A stretch of 64,000 nt of DNA from Nocardia acidivorans NBRC 108247 (GCF_001625085.1 NZ_BDAW01000002.1:62001-126000), one strand, 5' to 3'; positions 36,961-46,177 are shown, numbered from the stretch's first letter. The notes: generated by a model not told the origin, from the sequence alone. Numbers and translations: made by a program.

Positions 36961-36985
36961 TTCCCCGGCCATTCCGGCCGGGGAA
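36961..36985. terminator. strong stem-loop between infA and rpmJ
   Basis: TTCCCCGGCC (36961-36970) pairs perfectly with GGCCGGGGAA (36976-36985) around a 5-base loop. The plus-strand transcript continues with AAAACTG, not a U-run, so partial termination or RNA processing is more likely than full termination. Confidence 0.55.
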
Positions 36986-37033
36986 AAACTGTGTTCACGG
37001 CCAGTGAACACACGGAACCAGATTGGATCTGAC

Positions 37034-37147
37034 GTGAAGGTCAACCCCAGCGTCAAGCCGATCTGCGAGAAGTGCAAGGTGATCCGCCGTCACGGTCGGG
37101 TCATGGTGATCTGCGAGAACCTGCGCCACAAGCAGCGTCAGGGCTGA
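37034..37147 (+). CDS. rpmJ: 50S ribosomal protein L36
   Basis: Tiny zinc-ribbon ribosomal protein of 37 residues, too short for usual ORF cut-offs. The GTG start gives [19 protein letters not shown] and ends LRHKQRQG. The four metal ligands Cys11, Cys14, Cys27 and His32 are all present, so this is the zinc-binding (C+) form rather than the zinc-independent paralogue. It sits between infA and rpsM, as in mycobacteria. The ribosome-binding site upstream is weak (TTGGATCTGAC). Confidence 0.95.
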   Translation: MKVNPSVKPICEKCKVIRRHGRVMVICENLRHKQRQG

Positions 37148-37168
37148 TCTCGGTCTCATGCCGGATCG

Positions 37169-37184
37169 CCGGAGGCAACTCCGG
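37169..37184 (+). promoter_or_regulatory. small GNRA-type hairpin in the rpsM leader
   Basis: CCGGAG and CTCCGG flank a GCAA tetraloop in the 223-bp gap between rpmJ and rpsM. In many bacteria the leader before rpsM is where S4 represses the alpha operon, so a structured RNA element is plausible. The rest of the gap shows a GGAAATG-type leader for rpsM and nothing else recognisable. Confidence 0.35.
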
Positions 37185-37370
37185 TCGCTCACCAGCCAAG
37201 CACCGAACGCGATTCGGATTGGCAGATACACAGAAGTAACTCCCAGAGCCAGTCGCCGTTGTCGAGTCCTGTAGAGGGCGGATGGCGGCCTACCCCCGGT
37301 ACGGAGGCCGGGGCCCCACTCGAGGGGACGGTCAGGGAGCAGACCTCCGCAACCATTAAGGAAATGCCAC

Positions 37371-37742
37371 ATGGCACGTCTTATGGGCGTTGACCTCCCG
37401 CGCGAAAAGCGCATGGAGATCGCGCTGACTTACATCTTCGGCATTGGTCGCACCCGCGCCAAGGAGATCCTGGAAGCCACCGGCGTCTCCGGTGACATCC
37501 GCTCCAAGGACCTCACCGATGAGCAGGTCACGGTTCTGCGTGACTACATCGAAAGCTCCGCTCTGAAGGTGGAAGGCGACCTGCGCCGCGAGGTTCAGGC
37601 CGATATCCGCCGCAAGATCGAGATCGGCTGCTACCAGGGTCTGCGCCACCGTCGTGGCCTGCCTGTGCGTGGCCAGCGGACCAAGACCAACGCCCGCACG
37701 CGCAAGGGTCCGAAGAAGACCGTCGCCGGCAAGAAGAAGTAG
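37371..37742 (+). CDS. rpsM: 30S ribosomal protein S13
   Basis: Head protein of the small subunit, 123 residues, contacting the P-site tRNA and the L5 bridge. [34 protein letters not shown] and the basic [20 protein letters not shown] tail are canonical. AAGGAAAT precedes the ATG. The following rpsK starts 9 bp downstream, so they are co-transcribed. Confidence 0.98.
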   Translation: MARLMGVDLPREKRMEIALTYIFGIGRTRAKEILEATGVSGDIRSKDLTDEQVTVLRDYIESSALKVEGDLRREVQADIRRKIEIGCYQGLRHRRGLPVRGQRTKTNARTRKGPKKTVAGKKK

Positions 37743-37751
37743 GGATAGCGT

Positions 37752-38165
37752 ATGCCTCCGAAGAGCCGGACCTCGGGTCCGAAGAAGACTCAGAAGTCGC
37801 GTCGCCGGGATAAGAAGAACGTCCCGCACGGCCACGCGCACATCAAGAGCACGTTCAACAACACCATCGTGTCGATCACCGATCCGGCCGGAAACGTCAT
37901 CTCTTGGGCGTCCTCGGGTCACGTCGGCTTCAAGGGTTCGCGTAAGTCGACCCCGTTCGCCGCGCAGCTCGCCGCCGAGAACGCTGCCCGCAAGGCGCAG
38001 GAGCACGGCGTCAAGAAGGTCGACGTGTTCGTGAAGGGCCCGGGTTCGGGCCGCGAGACCGCGATCCGTTCGCTCCAGGCCGCGGGCCTGGAGGTCGGCA
38101 CGATCTCCGATGTCACCCCGCAGCCGCACAACGGCTGCCGTCCGCCCAAGCGGCGTCGCGTCTAA
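37752..38165 (+). CDS. rpsK: 30S ribosomal protein S11
   Basis: Platform protein of the small subunit, 137 residues. The N-terminus is a long Lys/Arg/Ser extension of actinobacterial type ([20 protein letters not shown]). The conserved core follows with [20 protein letters not shown] and the C-terminal [16 protein letters not shown]. It is in tight linkage with rpsM and rpsD (24 bp). Confidence 0.98.
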   Translation: MPPKSRTSGPKKTQKSRRRDKKNVPHGHAHIKSTFNNTIVSITDPAGNVISWASSGHVGFKGSRKSTPFAAQLAAENAARKAQEHGVKKVDVFVKGPGSGRETAIRSLQAAGLEVGTISDVTPQPHNGCRPPKRRRV

Positions 38166-38189
38166 GCGGGAAGGAAAAGGTAGAGAATC

Positions 38190-38795
38190 ATGGCTCGTTA
38201 TACAGGCCCCATCACCCGCAAGTCGCGTCGTCTCCGTGTTGACCTCGTTGGAGGCGACCAGGCGTTCGAGCGTCGTCCTTACCCGCCCGGCCAGCACGGC
38301 CGCGCGCGGATCAAGGAATCCGAATACCTCATGCAGCTGCAGGAGAAGCAGAAGGCTCGCTTCTCGTACGGCGTCATGGAGAAGCAGTTCCGCCGCTACT
38401 ACGAAGAGGCGAACCGCCAGAAGGGCAAGACCGGCGACAACCTGCTGCGTCTGCTCGAGACCCGTCTGGACAACGTCGTGTACCGCGCTGGTCTGGCCCG
38501 TACCCGTCGTCAGGCTCGTCAGCTCGTCAGCCACGGCCACCTCGTGGTCAACGGCGTGAAGGTCGACGTCCCCAGCTACCAGGTTTCCCAGTACGACATC
38601 ATCGATGTCAAGGAGAAGTCGCTGGGCACCCTGCCTTTCCAGGTTGCGCGCGAAACCGTTGGTGACCGCCCGGTTCCGGGTTGGCTCCAGGTCGTTCCCG
38701 GCCGTCTTCGCATTCTGGTGCACCAGCTCCCCGAGCGTGCGCAGATCGATGTTCCGCTGCAGGAACAGCTGATCGTCGAGTTCTACTCGAAGTAA
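38190..38795 (+). CDS. rpsD: 30S ribosomal protein S4
   Basis: Primary 16S rRNA-binding assembly protein of 201 residues, also known in other bacteria as the translational repressor of the alpha operon. MARYTGPITRKSRRLRVDLV, the S4/RNA-binding RLDNVVYRAGLARTRRQARQ and the C-terminal VPLQEQLIVEFYSK are canonical. The zinc-binding Cys cluster of some S4 proteins is absent, as is usual in this lineage. GGAAAAGG precedes the ATG. Confidence 0.98.
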   Translation: MARYTGPITRKSRRLRVDLVGGDQAFERRPYPPGQHGRARIKESEYLMQLQEKQKARFSYGVMEKQFRRYYEEANRQKGKTGDNLLRLLETRLDNVVYRAGLARTRRQARQLVSHGHLVVNGVKVDVPSYQVSQYDIIDVKEKSLGTLPFQVARETVGDRPVPGWLQVVPGRLRILVHQLPERAQIDVPLQEQLIVEFYSK

Positions 38796-38832
38796 TAGGG
38801 GCGCTGACGCGCCGCTGGTGGATGACCACAAT

Positions 38833-38852
38833 GTGGGGGCTCACGCCCCCAC
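38833..38852 (+). terminator. perfect 8-bp stem-loop behind rpsD
   Basis: GTGGGGGC (38833-38840), TCAC loop, GCCCCCAC (38845-38852), 37 bases behind the rpsD stop. With no U-run it is better read as an attenuator or partial terminator that could lower rpoA expression relative to the ribosomal genes. Confidence 0.5.
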
Positions 38853-38916
38853 CCCTCCGGGATCAGGGTCCGGCCCTGAATCCGAAAGGGTTGTGGTACT
38901 TCACTTTTCCAGTCGT

Positions 38917-38938
38917 GAGCGTCAAATAGCGGACGCTC
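38917..38938 (+). promoter_or_regulatory. hairpin directly before the rpoA ribosome-binding site
   Basis: GAGCGTC (38917-38923) and GACGCTC (38932-38938) can pair across an 8-base loop. The stem ends two bases before AGGAGGAG (38941-38948), the rpoA Shine-Dalgarno sequence, so its folding could tune translation. Confidence 0.4.
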
Positions 38939-38954
38939 GAAGGAGGAGAAATCC

Positions 38955-40013
38955 ATGCTGATTTCACAGCGACCGACACTGACCGAAGAGGTTGTGTCCG
39001 AGAACCGGTCGCGGTTCACCATCGAACCGCTGGAGCCGGGTTTCGGTTACACCCTCGGTAACTCGCTGCGCCGCACGCTGCTGTCCTCGATCCCGGGGGC
39101 TGCCGTTACGAGCATTCGTATCGACGGCGTGCTGCACGAGTTCACCACGGTTCCGGGCGTGAAGGAAGATGTCACCGACATCATCCTGAACCTCAAGGGC
39201 CTGGTTGTCTCGTCCGAAGAGGACGAGCCGGTCACCATGTACGTCCGCAAGCAGGGCCCGGGCACCGTCACCGGCGGGGATATCGTCCCCCCGGCCGGCG
39301 TGACCGTGCACAACCCGGACATGCACATCGCGACCCTGAACGACAAGGGCAAGCTGGAGATCGAGCTCGTTGTCGAGCGCGGTCGCGGCTACGTTCCTGC
39401 CGTGCAGAACAAGGCGTCGGGTGCGGAAATCGGCCGGATCCCGGTGGATTCGATCTACTCGCCGGTTCTGAAGGTGACCTACAAGGTCGAGGCGACTCGT
39501 GTCGAGCAGCGCACCGACTTCGACCGGCTCATCCTGGATGTCGAGACCAAGAACTCGATCTCCGCGCGGGATGCGCTGGCGTCGGCGGGCAAGACCCTGG
39601 TCGAACTGTTCGGTCTCGCTCGCGAGCTGAACGTCGAGGCCGAGGGCATCGAGATCGGCCCGAGCCCGGCCGAGGCGGACCACATCGCCTCGTTCGGTCT
39701 GCCGATCGAGGACCTCGATCTGACCGTGCGGTCGTACAACTGCCTCAAGCGCGAGGGAGTGCACACCGTCGGCGAGCTGGTCGCCCGCACCGAATCGGAT
39801 CTGCTGGATATCCGTAACTTCGGCCAGAAGTCCATCGACGAGGTCAAGGTCAAGCTGCATTCGCTTGGTCTGTCTCTCAAGGACTCCCCGGCCTCCTTCG
39901 ATCCGTCCTCCGTCGTCGGTTACGACGCGGCGAGCGGCACCTGGAGCGACAGCGGTTCGTTCAGCGACACCGACAGCGGCGAGCAGGACTACGCCGAGAC
40001 CGAACAGCTTTAG
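38955..40013 (+). CDS. rpoA: DNA-directed RNA polymerase subunit alpha
   Basis: Alpha subunit, 352 residues. The N-terminal assembly domain (about 1-230) starts [20 protein letters not shown] and includes [20 protein letters not shown]. The C-terminal DNA/activator-binding domain (about 250-320) contains [20 protein letters not shown] and [19 protein letters not shown] residues. The tail is acidic and Ser/Asp-rich ([20 protein letters not shown]). The 159-bp gap from rpsD holds two hairpins, and AGGAGGAG precedes the ATG. Confidence 0.98.
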   Translation: MLISQRPTLTEEVVSENRSRFTIEPLEPGFGYTLGNSLRRTLLSSIPGAAVTSIRIDGVLHEFTTVPGVKEDVTDIILNLKGLVVSSEEDEPVTMYVRKQGPGTVTGGDIVPPAGVTVHNPDMHIATLNDKGKLEIELVVERGRGYVPAVQNKASGAEIGRIPVDSIYSPVLKVTYKVEATRVEQRTDFDRLILDVETKNSISARDALASAGKTLVELFGLARELNVEAEGIEIGPSPAEADHIASFGLPIEDLDLTVRSYNCLKREGVHTVGELVARTESDLLDIRNFGQKSIDEVKVKLHSLGLSLKDSPASFDPSSVVGYDAASGTWSDSGSFSDTDSGEQDYAETEQL

Positions 40014-40060
40014 GCCGGATGGGGCGGGCGCCCCGACGGTCTTAGACACAGGAGATTCCA

Positions 40061-40582
40061 ATGCCCAAGCCCAAGAAGGGTGCTCGCTTCGGCGGGTCGG
40101 CGTCGCACCAGAAGGCGATCTTCGCCAACCTGGCGACGGCGCTCTTCGAGCACGGTCGCATCACGACCACCGAGTCCAAGGCCAAGGCGCTGCGCCCCTA
40201 CGCCGAGAAGCTTGTCACCAAGGCGAAGGCCGGCACCCTTGCCGACCGTCGCGAGGTGATGAAGGTGATCCGCTCCAAGGACGTCGTGCACGCTCTGTTC
40301 GCGGAGATCGGCCCGTCGTTCGAGGGTCGTGAGGGTGGCTACACCCGCATCATCAAGACCATCCCGCGCAAGGGTGACAACGCTCCGATGGCGATCATCG
40401 AGCTGGTCCGCGAGAAGACCGTGACCAACGAGGCCGATCGTGCCCGTCGTGTCGCCGCTTCGCAGAAGGCCACCGAGGCTCCGGCCGAGGAGACCAAGGT
40501 CGAAGAGGCCGAGGTCGAAGAGGCCGAGGTCGTCGCCGAGGCTCCGGCCGAGGCCGCTGCCGAGGAGAAGAAGGAAGACTAG
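40061..40582 (+). CDS. rplQ: 50S ribosomal protein L17
   Basis: Large-subunit protein near the exit tunnel, 173 residues. The conserved core is [40 protein letters not shown] and [21 protein letters not shown] long Glu/Ala-rich C-terminal tail (about residues 135-173, with repeated VEEAE units) is typical of actinobacteria. A GC hairpin (40021-40034) lies in the 47-bp gap to rpoA and ACAGGAG precedes the ATG. Confidence 0.98.
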   Translation: MPKPKKGARFGGSASHQKAIFANLATALFEHGRITTTESKAKALRPYAEKLVTKAKAGTLADRREVMKVIRSKDVVHALFAEIGPSFEGREGGYTRIIKTIPRKGDNAPMAIIELVREKTVTNEADRARRVAASQKATEAPAEETKVEEAEVEEAEVVAEAPAEAAAEEKKED

Positions 40583-40602
40583 TCTTCCCGACTCATTCCA
40601 TG

Positions 40603-40640
40603 AGGAAGCCCGCCGTCCCCTCCGGGTCGGCGGGCTTCCT
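40603..40640 (+). terminator. terminator hairpin at the end of the rplQ transcript
   Basis: AGGAAGCCCGCCG (40603-40615) and its exact reverse complement (40628-40640) form a 13-bp stem with a 12-base loop. It is followed by TCATGTTAAC, so only a weak T-stretch. It separates the ribosomal operon from truA. Confidence 0.75.
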
Positions 40641-40662
40641 TCATGTTAACCAGGAGATCGCT

Positions 40663-41514
40663 GTGACCGTGGACGATCAGGCGCCGGAGCCGATTTCGGT
40701 TCGGGTACGGCTCGACATCAGCTATGACGGCACCGACTTCACCGGCTGGGCCCGCCAGCCCGGTCTGCGCACCGTGCAGGGCGTACTGGAGGAGGCGCTG
40801 AGCAAGGTGCGGCGCGAGCCCATCGTGTTGACCGTGGCCGGGCGCACCGATGCCGGTGTGCACGCCGAGGGTCAGGTCGCGCATTTCGATACGCACGGCG
40901 AGGTGGACGGCCCGCGGCTGGTGCACCGGCTGGCGCGATTCCTGCCGAAGGATGTGCGCGTCAAGGATGTTCGGCTCGCGCCGCCGGAGTTCGACGCCCG
41001 GTTCTCCGCCATTCGACGGCATTACGCGTATCGCCTGACCACCGCTGCGTACGGCGCGGAACCGCTGCGGTCCCGGTATATCGTGCCGTGCCGCCCCGGG
41101 GCGGATCTGGAGGCGATGGCCGCCGCGTCCCGAAAGCTATTGGGACTGCATGATTTCGCGGCCTTCTGCCGCCGCCGCGAGGGTGCGACCACCATTCGCG
41201 AGCTCCAGCGCTTCGACTGGGAGCGCGAGGGCGACCTGCTCACCGCGTATGTCTCCGCGGACGCCTTCTGCTGGTCCATGGTGCGCAGTCTGGTCGGCGC
41301 GGTGCTCTCGGTAGGCGAGGGGCGGCGGACGCCGGAGTGGGTCGCCGGACTGCTGAACGAGCGCGAGCGCGCCAGTGCGGTGACGGTCGCGCCCGCGCAC
41401 GGTTTGAGTCTGGTCGCCGTGGACTATCCGGCAGATTCGGACTTGGCCGCACGCAATGCGGCGACCCGTGAAATACGTACCGTGTCCGATTCTTCGGGGT
41501 GCTGCGGAGAGTGA
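40663..41514 (+). CDS. truA: tRNA pseudouridine(38-40) synthase TruA
   Basis: Isomerises uridines 38-40 of the anticodon stem, 283 residues. [20 protein letters not shown] opens the fold and [16 protein letters not shown] carries the catalytic Asp. The GTG at 40663 is chosen because AGGAG lies six bases upstream; a longer frame from 40600 would translate through the terminator hairpin. In M. tuberculosis truA also follows rplQ and borders the ESX-4 region, which supports reading the T7SS genes at the right end as ESX-4. Confidence 0.95.
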   Translation: MTVDDQAPEPISVRVRLDISYDGTDFTGWARQPGLRTVQGVLEEALSKVRREPIVLTVAGRTDAGVHAEGQVAHFDTHGEVDGPRLVHRLARFLPKDVRVKDVRLAPPEFDARFSAIRRHYAYRLTTAAYGAEPLRSRYIVPCRPGADLEAMAAASRKLLGLHDFAAFCRRREGATTIRELQRFDWEREGDLLTAYVSADAFCWSMVRSLVGAVLSVGEGRRTPEWVAGLLNERERASAVTVAPAHGLSLVAVDYPADSDLAARNAATREIRTVSDSSGCCGE

Positions 41515-41743
41515 GCGCTATCGTGTTCGAATTCGCCTATCGCGGAGCATGATTCGCGAATTCGCTGGATTTCGCGGAATCTGCGGGATGTTCGATGCGC
41601 ACCGCCGCCGATTCCGGATCTCGCCGTGAATCCTCAACTCTGCGGTGAGGATTCGTTCTGCGAGTTGCAATGGGCTCGATCGCCGATCGCCGTCCGCACG
41701 CCTCGGTAGTTCGGACACACCGGTGAATTCGGGCGCGCGGTCC

Positions 41744-41777
41744 GAAAGTTGAAATATGTGAAGGGATTTCGACTTTC
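41744..41777. promoter_or_regulatory. inverted repeat upstream of the first AraC gene
   Basis: GAAAGTTGAAAT (41744-41755) and ATTTCGACTTTC (41766-41777) pair with one mismatch across 10 bp, ending 29 bp before the ATG. The element is AT-rich for this genome and could be an operator for the regulator itself. The rest of the 292-bp gap behind truA contains only short TTCGCGAA-type palindromes near 41550. Confidence 0.5.
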
Positions 41778-41806
41778 ACCCCGCCCAAAGGTGCGACAAT
41801 CGGCCA

Positions 41807-42772
41807 ATGAGCGGCGGCTTGGAACCCGCAGTGGTGGAGGTGCGGTCCATGCCCGAGGTCTCCGAACAGGAGACGTTCGAGCAGTGGGAGGCCGCCGTGG
41901 CGCGGGCGTACGTACCGCTGGTGGTGACGCCGGTGCGATCCGGGGACTTCCGAGCGCGAATAGTGCAGTCCCGGTTCGACGATATGGATGTCTCCACCGT
42001 CACCGCGAGCGGTCAGCACATCACCCGCATTCCCCGGCTGATCCACGAACCGGAGGAGCCGATCCTGTTCGCCACCGTGACCACGCACGGGCGCGGCTGG
42101 CTGTCGCAGGACGGCCGGGTCGGTGAGATGGCGGACGGCGGGCTCATGCTCTATGTGAGTTCGCGTCCCTTCACCGCGCATTTCGATCAGAACTGGGGCG
42201 TGGTGGCCGTCCAGGTGCCGCTGTCGCAGGTGGTGGGCGCCTCCGGGGTCGCCTCGGATCGGCTGCCGACCGCGGTGCGCTTCCCGCCGGAGGGCGCGGC
42301 CGGGATAGTCGGCCGATTCTTCTGCGGGCTCGCGCAATTGCAGTACACCGCGCCGGAGCAGGCGGCGGTGCTGGCCCGGCACGGCACCGGTTTGCTGGCC
42401 TCGGTGGTGCAGTTGGCGGCGGGGGATGTGCCGCATGACGAACCCGGACAGGTGCTCACCAAACAGCAGGCGCTGGCGTACATCCAGCAGCATTACGCCG
42501 ATCCCGGGCTCACGGTGGATCGGGTGGCCGCGGCGTGCGCGGTCTCCCGGCGCACGCTGTATCGCATGTTCGAGGATGGTGGGGACGGGTTGGCGGTGCT
42601 GCTGCGGCGGATGCGGATCGAGCGCGCCCTCGCCTTGATCCGGACAGATCCGACAAGGCCGTTGCTCTCCATCGCGCGGGCCGCCGGATTCGTCTCCGAG
42701 CGCCAGTTCTATCGGGCCTTCAAACGCGAGATCGGAATGACACCGGGCGAATTCCGCACCGTGCATGCATGA
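41807..42772 (+). CDS. AraC family transcriptional regulator 1 of the nitrilase-like block
   Basis: Regulator of 321 residues. The N-terminal ligand-binding domain (about 20-200) has the FEQWEAAVARAYVPLVVTP start shared by all three AraC proteins of this block. The C-terminal double HTH (about 228-318) includes VAAACAVSRRTLYRMFEDG and SIARAAGFVSERQFYRAFKR, ending GMTPGEFR. The plan resembles NitR, the AraC-type activator of the Rhodococcus nitrilase gene (established for R. rhodochrous J1). It lies first in a same-strand series of AraC1, AraC2, Nit1, AraC3, Nit2. The ATG follows an inverted repeat. Confidence 0.88.
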   Translation: MSGGLEPAVVEVRSMPEVSEQETFEQWEAAVARAYVPLVVTPVRSGDFRARIVQSRFDDMDVSTVTASGQHITRIPRLIHEPEEPILFATVTTHGRGWLSQDGRVGEMADGGLMLYVSSRPFTAHFDQNWGVVAVQVPLSQVVGASGVASDRLPTAVRFPPEGAAGIVGRFFCGLAQLQYTAPEQAAVLARHGTGLLASVVQLAAGDVPHDEPGQVLTKQQALAYIQQHYADPGLTVDRVAAACAVSRRTLYRMFEDGGDGLAVLLRRMRIERALALIRTDPTRPLLSIARAAGFVSERQFYRAFKREIGMTPGEFRTVHA

Positions 42773-43128
42773 TTCGCTGTGCGGTTCGCGGAATGCGTGC
42801 TCGCGTCCGGTGGATCGGCCGCGCGGTGCCGTCGCGTCCGCCTGACGTCAATGGTCAGTGAGTTGGCACGGCAGGGCAGTCACACCGTGGCAACCCGTGT
42901 GAATACTTGTGGGGCACTGGGTTCGCTCCGCTCGTGGCTTCGGCACGGTCGTCGATGATGCCGATGTGCCTGGCGGGCGATGCGGAGACGCCGCCCGGTC
43001 GTTTTGCCGAGCCGCCGACGACCGGGTCGGCGTACTGCCCGGAATTATCTGGTAACTGGTCCGGTTCGCCGGGTTCAAACAGGTTCAATACATGTTTGCT
43101 GGAGCCCGGGGAATGGGATGATGCTGGA
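42773..43128 (+). other. 356-bp gap upstream of the second AraC gene
   Basis: No gene is recognised here. The frame of the next gene is open from a TTG at 42907, but this stretch is Ser/Pro/Gly-rich and unlike the paralogues, so it is treated as leader. It contains the GGTTC direct repeats (43063-43088) and an AATACATG stretch that could be part of a promoter. Confidence 0.5.
43063..43088 (+). promoter_or_regulatory. three phased GGTTC direct repeats, candidate AraC-type operator
   Basis: GGTTCGCCG (43063), GGTTCAAACA (43072) and GGTTCAATAC (43082) are spaced 9-10 bp, one helical turn apart, 40 bp before the GTG of the second AraC gene. Direct half-sites in phase are what AraC-type double HTH domains bind. 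Confidence 0.45.
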
Positions 43129-44109
43129 GTGGGAAACGCGGCAACCGCCAGCGCCGAGGTCTGCTCGAGCTCGGATACTTCGGCGCGCCAGGCGTTCGAG
43201 CAGTGGGAGGCCATCGTCTCCGACGCTGTGCTGCCCTCATCCATCGAGCCACTGGCCTCGGGGCACTGGCACGGAAAAGTGAGCACCACCCAGTTCGATC
43301 GCTCCAGTTTCACCCTCATGTCCGCCAGCGCGCAGCGGGTCATGCGCACCCGGCGTCAGATCGAACAGGCCAGCGCCGAATTCCTGCTGGTGAATATTGT
43401 TGTGGAGGGCTCGAACTGGACCGAGCAGAACGGCCGGGTGGCCGATACGCCCGCCGGGTCCATCGTCTTCTTCGACAGCGCCCGCCCGCTGGACAGTCGC
43501 ACCACCGATAACGCGGTCTCGGCCATCGTGCGCGCGCCCATGCATCTGGTACTCGAGCACGCCGGTCTGGTGCGCGACGAACTGCCGCTCGCCACGCCGA
43601 TGCGGACGACCGGTGCGCTCGGCGTGGTGGCCAGCTTCTTCCGCGGTCTGGCCGAACTGCCGCCCGATGAGACCACCCAGGCGGCAACGGTTCTGGACTC
43701 GGAGATCGCGGGCATGCTCTCCTCCGCGGTGCTGCTGGCCACCGGGCGCAGCTCGCCCGCCCCCTCGGATTCGCTGTATACGCGCCAGCAGGTGCTGGCC
43801 TACCTCCGCAAGCGCTACACCGATCCCGAGCTCACCGTGGACGAGGTGGCGCATGCCTGCCTGGTCTCGCGGCGCACGCTGTATCGCCTGTGCGAGGGCT
43901 TCGGCGGTCCGGCGGCGCTGGTGCGGCGGATGCGGGTGGAGCATGCCCGGCGACTGCTGCGCGCCGATATGAACCGGCCGCTGGCGGCGGTGGCCGCCGC
44001 CTCCGGATTCGCCACCGACCGGCACTTCTACCGCGCTTTCCGGGATGAGACCGGGCAGACGCCAGGCCAATTCCGCGCCAAATTGGACCCGGGCACTCCC
44101 CGTCCGTAG
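43129..44109 (+). CDS. AraC family transcriptional regulator 2 of the nitrilase-like block
   Basis: Regulator of about 326 residues with the same two-domain plan as its neighbours: FEQWEAIVSDAVLPSSIEPL near the N-terminus, and a C-terminal double HTH with VAHACLVSRRTLYRLCEGFG and AAVAAASGFATDRHFYRAF. The GTG at 43129 gives a protein of the paralogues' length. An in-frame TTG at 42907 would add 74 poorly conserved residues. It ends 48 bp before the nitrilase-like gene, probably in the same transcript. The phased repeats upstream may be its own operator. Confidence 0.85.
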   Translation: MGNAATASAEVCSSSDTSARQAFEQWEAIVSDAVLPSSIEPLASGHWHGKVSTTQFDRSSFTLMSASAQRVMRTRRQIEQASAEFLLVNIVVEGSNWTEQNGRVADTPAGSIVFFDSARPLDSRTTDNAVSAIVRAPMHLVLEHAGLVRDELPLATPMRTTGALGVVASFFRGLAELPPDETTQAATVLDSEIAGMLSSAVLLATGRSSPAPSDSLYTRQQVLAYLRKRYTDPELTVDEVAHACLVSRRTLYRLCEGFGGPAALVRRMRVEHARRLLRADMNRPLAAVAAASGFATDRHFYRAFRDETGQTPGQFRAKLDPGTPRP

Positions 44110-44156
44110 CTCGGCACGGGATGTCGCTGCACCCGGCAGCCGTTCGGCGAAGGGTG

Positions 44157-45053
44157 ATGGCACAGATCATCCCGATCGTGCCGAAGGGAGCCGAGGTGCC
44201 GACGAAGGTGCGGGTAGCAGCCATCCAAGCCGAACCGCGGTGGTTGGATCTGCGCGCGGGCGTGCAGCAGGCGATCGAGCTCATCGAGGCGGCGGCGGTC
44301 GGCGGCGCACAGCTGGTCGCGTTCCCGGAGACCTTCCTGCCCGGCTATCCCTGGTGGCTGTGGCTGGATGCGGTGAGCTGGGGCCCGGGTTTCTTCGCGC
44401 GGTACCGCACCAACTCATTGACCGTGGGGCGCACCGAGTTTCGGCGGATCGCCGATGCCGCGCGCCGGCATCGCATCCATGTGCTGCTCGGTTTCAGTGA
44501 GCGCTGCGGGAGTTCGCTGTACATGTCGCAGTGCCTCATCGACGATCGGGGCGTCTTGGCGGGGGTGCGGCGCAAGCCCGAGCTGACACCCTTGGAGCAC
44601 AGGATCTTTCGCTGCGGTGAGATCACCGAGCCGTATGTCTTCCGCACCGATATCGGCCGCATCGGCGTCCAGGGCGGGTCGGAGCAACTGCATCTGCCCG
44701 CCCGGCGGGAGCTGGAGCGCACCGGCGCACAGGTGCATATCGTGTCGTGGCCCGGGTTCATCGTCGCCCGCGATGTGGATTGGGGTGTGCGCGTGAACAA
44801 TGCGGCCACGCTCTGGTACGCGGTGGTCGGAAATCTGAATGTGATCGCGGCCTGTTCGGTGATGGATGTGGCCGGCAGTGAGAGTCGGCGTGGCGGCGTG
44901 GCACCCGCCAAACAGCTGGTGCGCGGCCCGGGCGGCCATTCGCGCATTTACGCGCCCGGCGGAGCGGAGTTGGCGAGTCCGTTGCACGGCCACGAGCAGG
45001 GAATCCTGTACGCGGACTTGGAGTTGGACCTGAGTTGCGAGTCCGCTGCCTAG
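44157..45053 (+). CDS. nitrilase-superfamily protein lacking the catalytic Cys (1)
   Basis: A 298-residue homologue of aliphatic/aromatic nitrilases. The family framework is intact: VRVAAIQAEPRW, AFPETFLPGYPWW with the active-site Glu58, GVRRKPELTPLEHRIF with Lys140, and TGAQVHIVSWPGF. At the nucleophile position, where nitrilases have an N-C-W-E-H type motif, the sequence is VQGGSEQ, so Gly174 replaces Cys and Ser175 replaces Trp. Hydrolysis by the normal mechanism should be impossible. It is paired with an AraC regulator on each side, like nitA/nitR of Rhodococcus. The ATG at 44157 has AAGG upstream. It may be a sensor, a non-hydrolytic binding protein or a decayed enzyme. Confidence 0.82.
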   Translation: MAQIIPIVPKGAEVPTKVRVAAIQAEPRWLDLRAGVQQAIELIEAAAVGGAQLVAFPETFLPGYPWWLWLDAVSWGPGFFARYRTNSLTVGRTEFRRIADAARRHRIHVLLGFSERCGSSLYMSQCLIDDRGVLAGVRRKPELTPLEHRIFRCGEITEPYVFRTDIGRIGVQGGSEQLHLPARRELERTGAQVHIVSWPGFIVARDVDWGVRVNNAATLWYAVVGNLNVIAACSVMDVAGSESRRGGVAPAKQLVRGPGGHSRIYAPGGAELASPLHGHEQGILYADLELDLSCESAA

Positions 45054-45174
45054 CGATTTCTCTGAGCAGAGGTGGCGCGGTCCGTCAATCCACGGCCGCA
45101 GTGATTTTCGGCTATTGGCCGTGCGTTGGTGAATCTGACACACTGCCCGGTATTCGGTCGGGCAGAGGCCGTCG

Positions 45175-46158
45175 ATGGTTGTCGAGGGATGGGGAGTGGA
45201 GCGGTTCGCGGAAGTCAATCGGGTCGAGGTGCGATCCGGATCGGAAGCGTCGACGGCGGAGGCTTTCGAGCGTTGGGAAGCGCATGTGAGTGCGGCCTAT
45301 GTGCCCCTTGCGGTTTCGCCGACGCCGAGCGGGGTGTTTCGCGGGCATATCGAGCATGCGCGATATGGCGACATGGATCTCACGGTGGTCGGTTCGACAC
45401 CGCAACAGATCCATCGCACCGGCCGGTTGATTGCGCGCACCGAGAACGAGTTCCTTCTCGCAAGCATTCCGCTTTCCGGTAGTGCGCGACTACGCCAGGA
45501 CGATCGAGTAGCGCAAGTCGCGCCCGGTGGGATCGTGTTCTACGACACTTCCCGGCCATACGAGTGGGAATTCGGCGAGGAGTGGGAGCAGGTCGTTCTG
45601 CAGGTTCCACTGAGTAAGCTGCGTGAGCGCTACGGCATCATCGAGTCGGAAGTGCCTACCGCGAAACACTTTTCGAGTGAAAGCGCGCCCGGTGTGGTCG
45701 CGCAATTCTTCCGGGGTGTGGCGGGATTACGCCGTAATGATCCCGGCGGTGCGGCGCTGCTGGCCGAACCGGGGATGGATCTGCTGGCGGCGGCGGTGGT
45801 GGCGGCCTCGGGCGGGGTGCCGCGGGATCAGTCCGCCGATGCCTTGAATCGGCAACGGGTGCTGAGCTTCATGCGCGACAACTGCGCGGATCCGGATCTC
45901 GGAGTTGATCGAATCGCCGAAGGTTGCCGAATGTCCAGGCGTACGCTGTATCGGGTGTTCGGCGAGTTCGAAGGGGGTCCGGGAGCGGTGTTGCGGCGCA
46001 TGCGAATCGAACGTTCCTGCGAGTTGTTGCGCACCGCGCCGCAGTTGCCGCTCTCCGCGGTGGCGAAGGCCTCGGGTTTCCTCACCGAGCGCAGCTTCTA
46101 TCGTTCGTTCCGCACGGAAATGGGCACTACGCCCGGTGCATTCCGTACATTGCCTTGA
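45175..46158 (+). CDS. AraC family transcriptional regulator 3 of the nitrilase-like block
   Basis: Regulator of 327 residues with FERWEAHVSAAYVPLAVSPT in the N-terminal domain and a C-terminal double HTH with IAEGCRMSRRTLYRVFGEFE and AVAKASGFLTERSFYRSFRT. It is the third paralogue of the block and is followed by the second Cys-less nitrilase-like gene, repeating the AraC-nitrilase arrangement. The 121-bp gap upstream has no clear box. An inverted repeat follows its stop. Confidence 0.87.
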   Translation: MVVEGWGVERFAEVNRVEVRSGSEASTAEAFERWEAHVSAAYVPLAVSPTPSGVFRGHIEHARYGDMDLTVVGSTPQQIHRTGRLIARTENEFLLASIPLSGSARLRQDDRVAQVAPGGIVFYDTSRPYEWEFGEEWEQVVLQVPLSKLRERYGIIESEVPTAKHFSSESAPGVVAQFFRGVAGLRRNDPGGAALLAEPGMDLLAAAVVAASGGVPRDQSADALNRQRVLSFMRDNCADPDLGVDRIAEGCRMSRRTLYRVFGEFEGGPGAVLRRMRIERSCELLRTAPQLPLSAVAKASGFLTERSFYRSFRTEMGTTPGAFRTLP

Positions 46159-46161
46159 ACT

Positions 46162-46177
46162 GTTTATTGCTATAAAC
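46162..46177. promoter_or_regulatory. AT-rich inverted repeat between AraC3 and the second nitrilase-like gene
   Basis: GTTTAT (46162-46167), TGCT, ATAAAC (46172-46177): a perfect 6-bp palindrome four bases behind the AraC3 stop and 95 bp before the next ATG. It is unusually AT-rich here and could be an operator or promoter element. Confidence 0.4.

Noticed and set aside
37148..37370. Possible small RNA or tRNA in the rpmJ-rpsM gap
   Set aside because: No cloverleaf or conserved tRNA motifs could be traced; only one short hairpin is present.
40600..40662. Extended truA start 21 codons upstream
   Set aside because: It would begin inside the terminator hairpin and lacks a ribosome-binding site; GTG 40663 has AGGAG and matches the family start.
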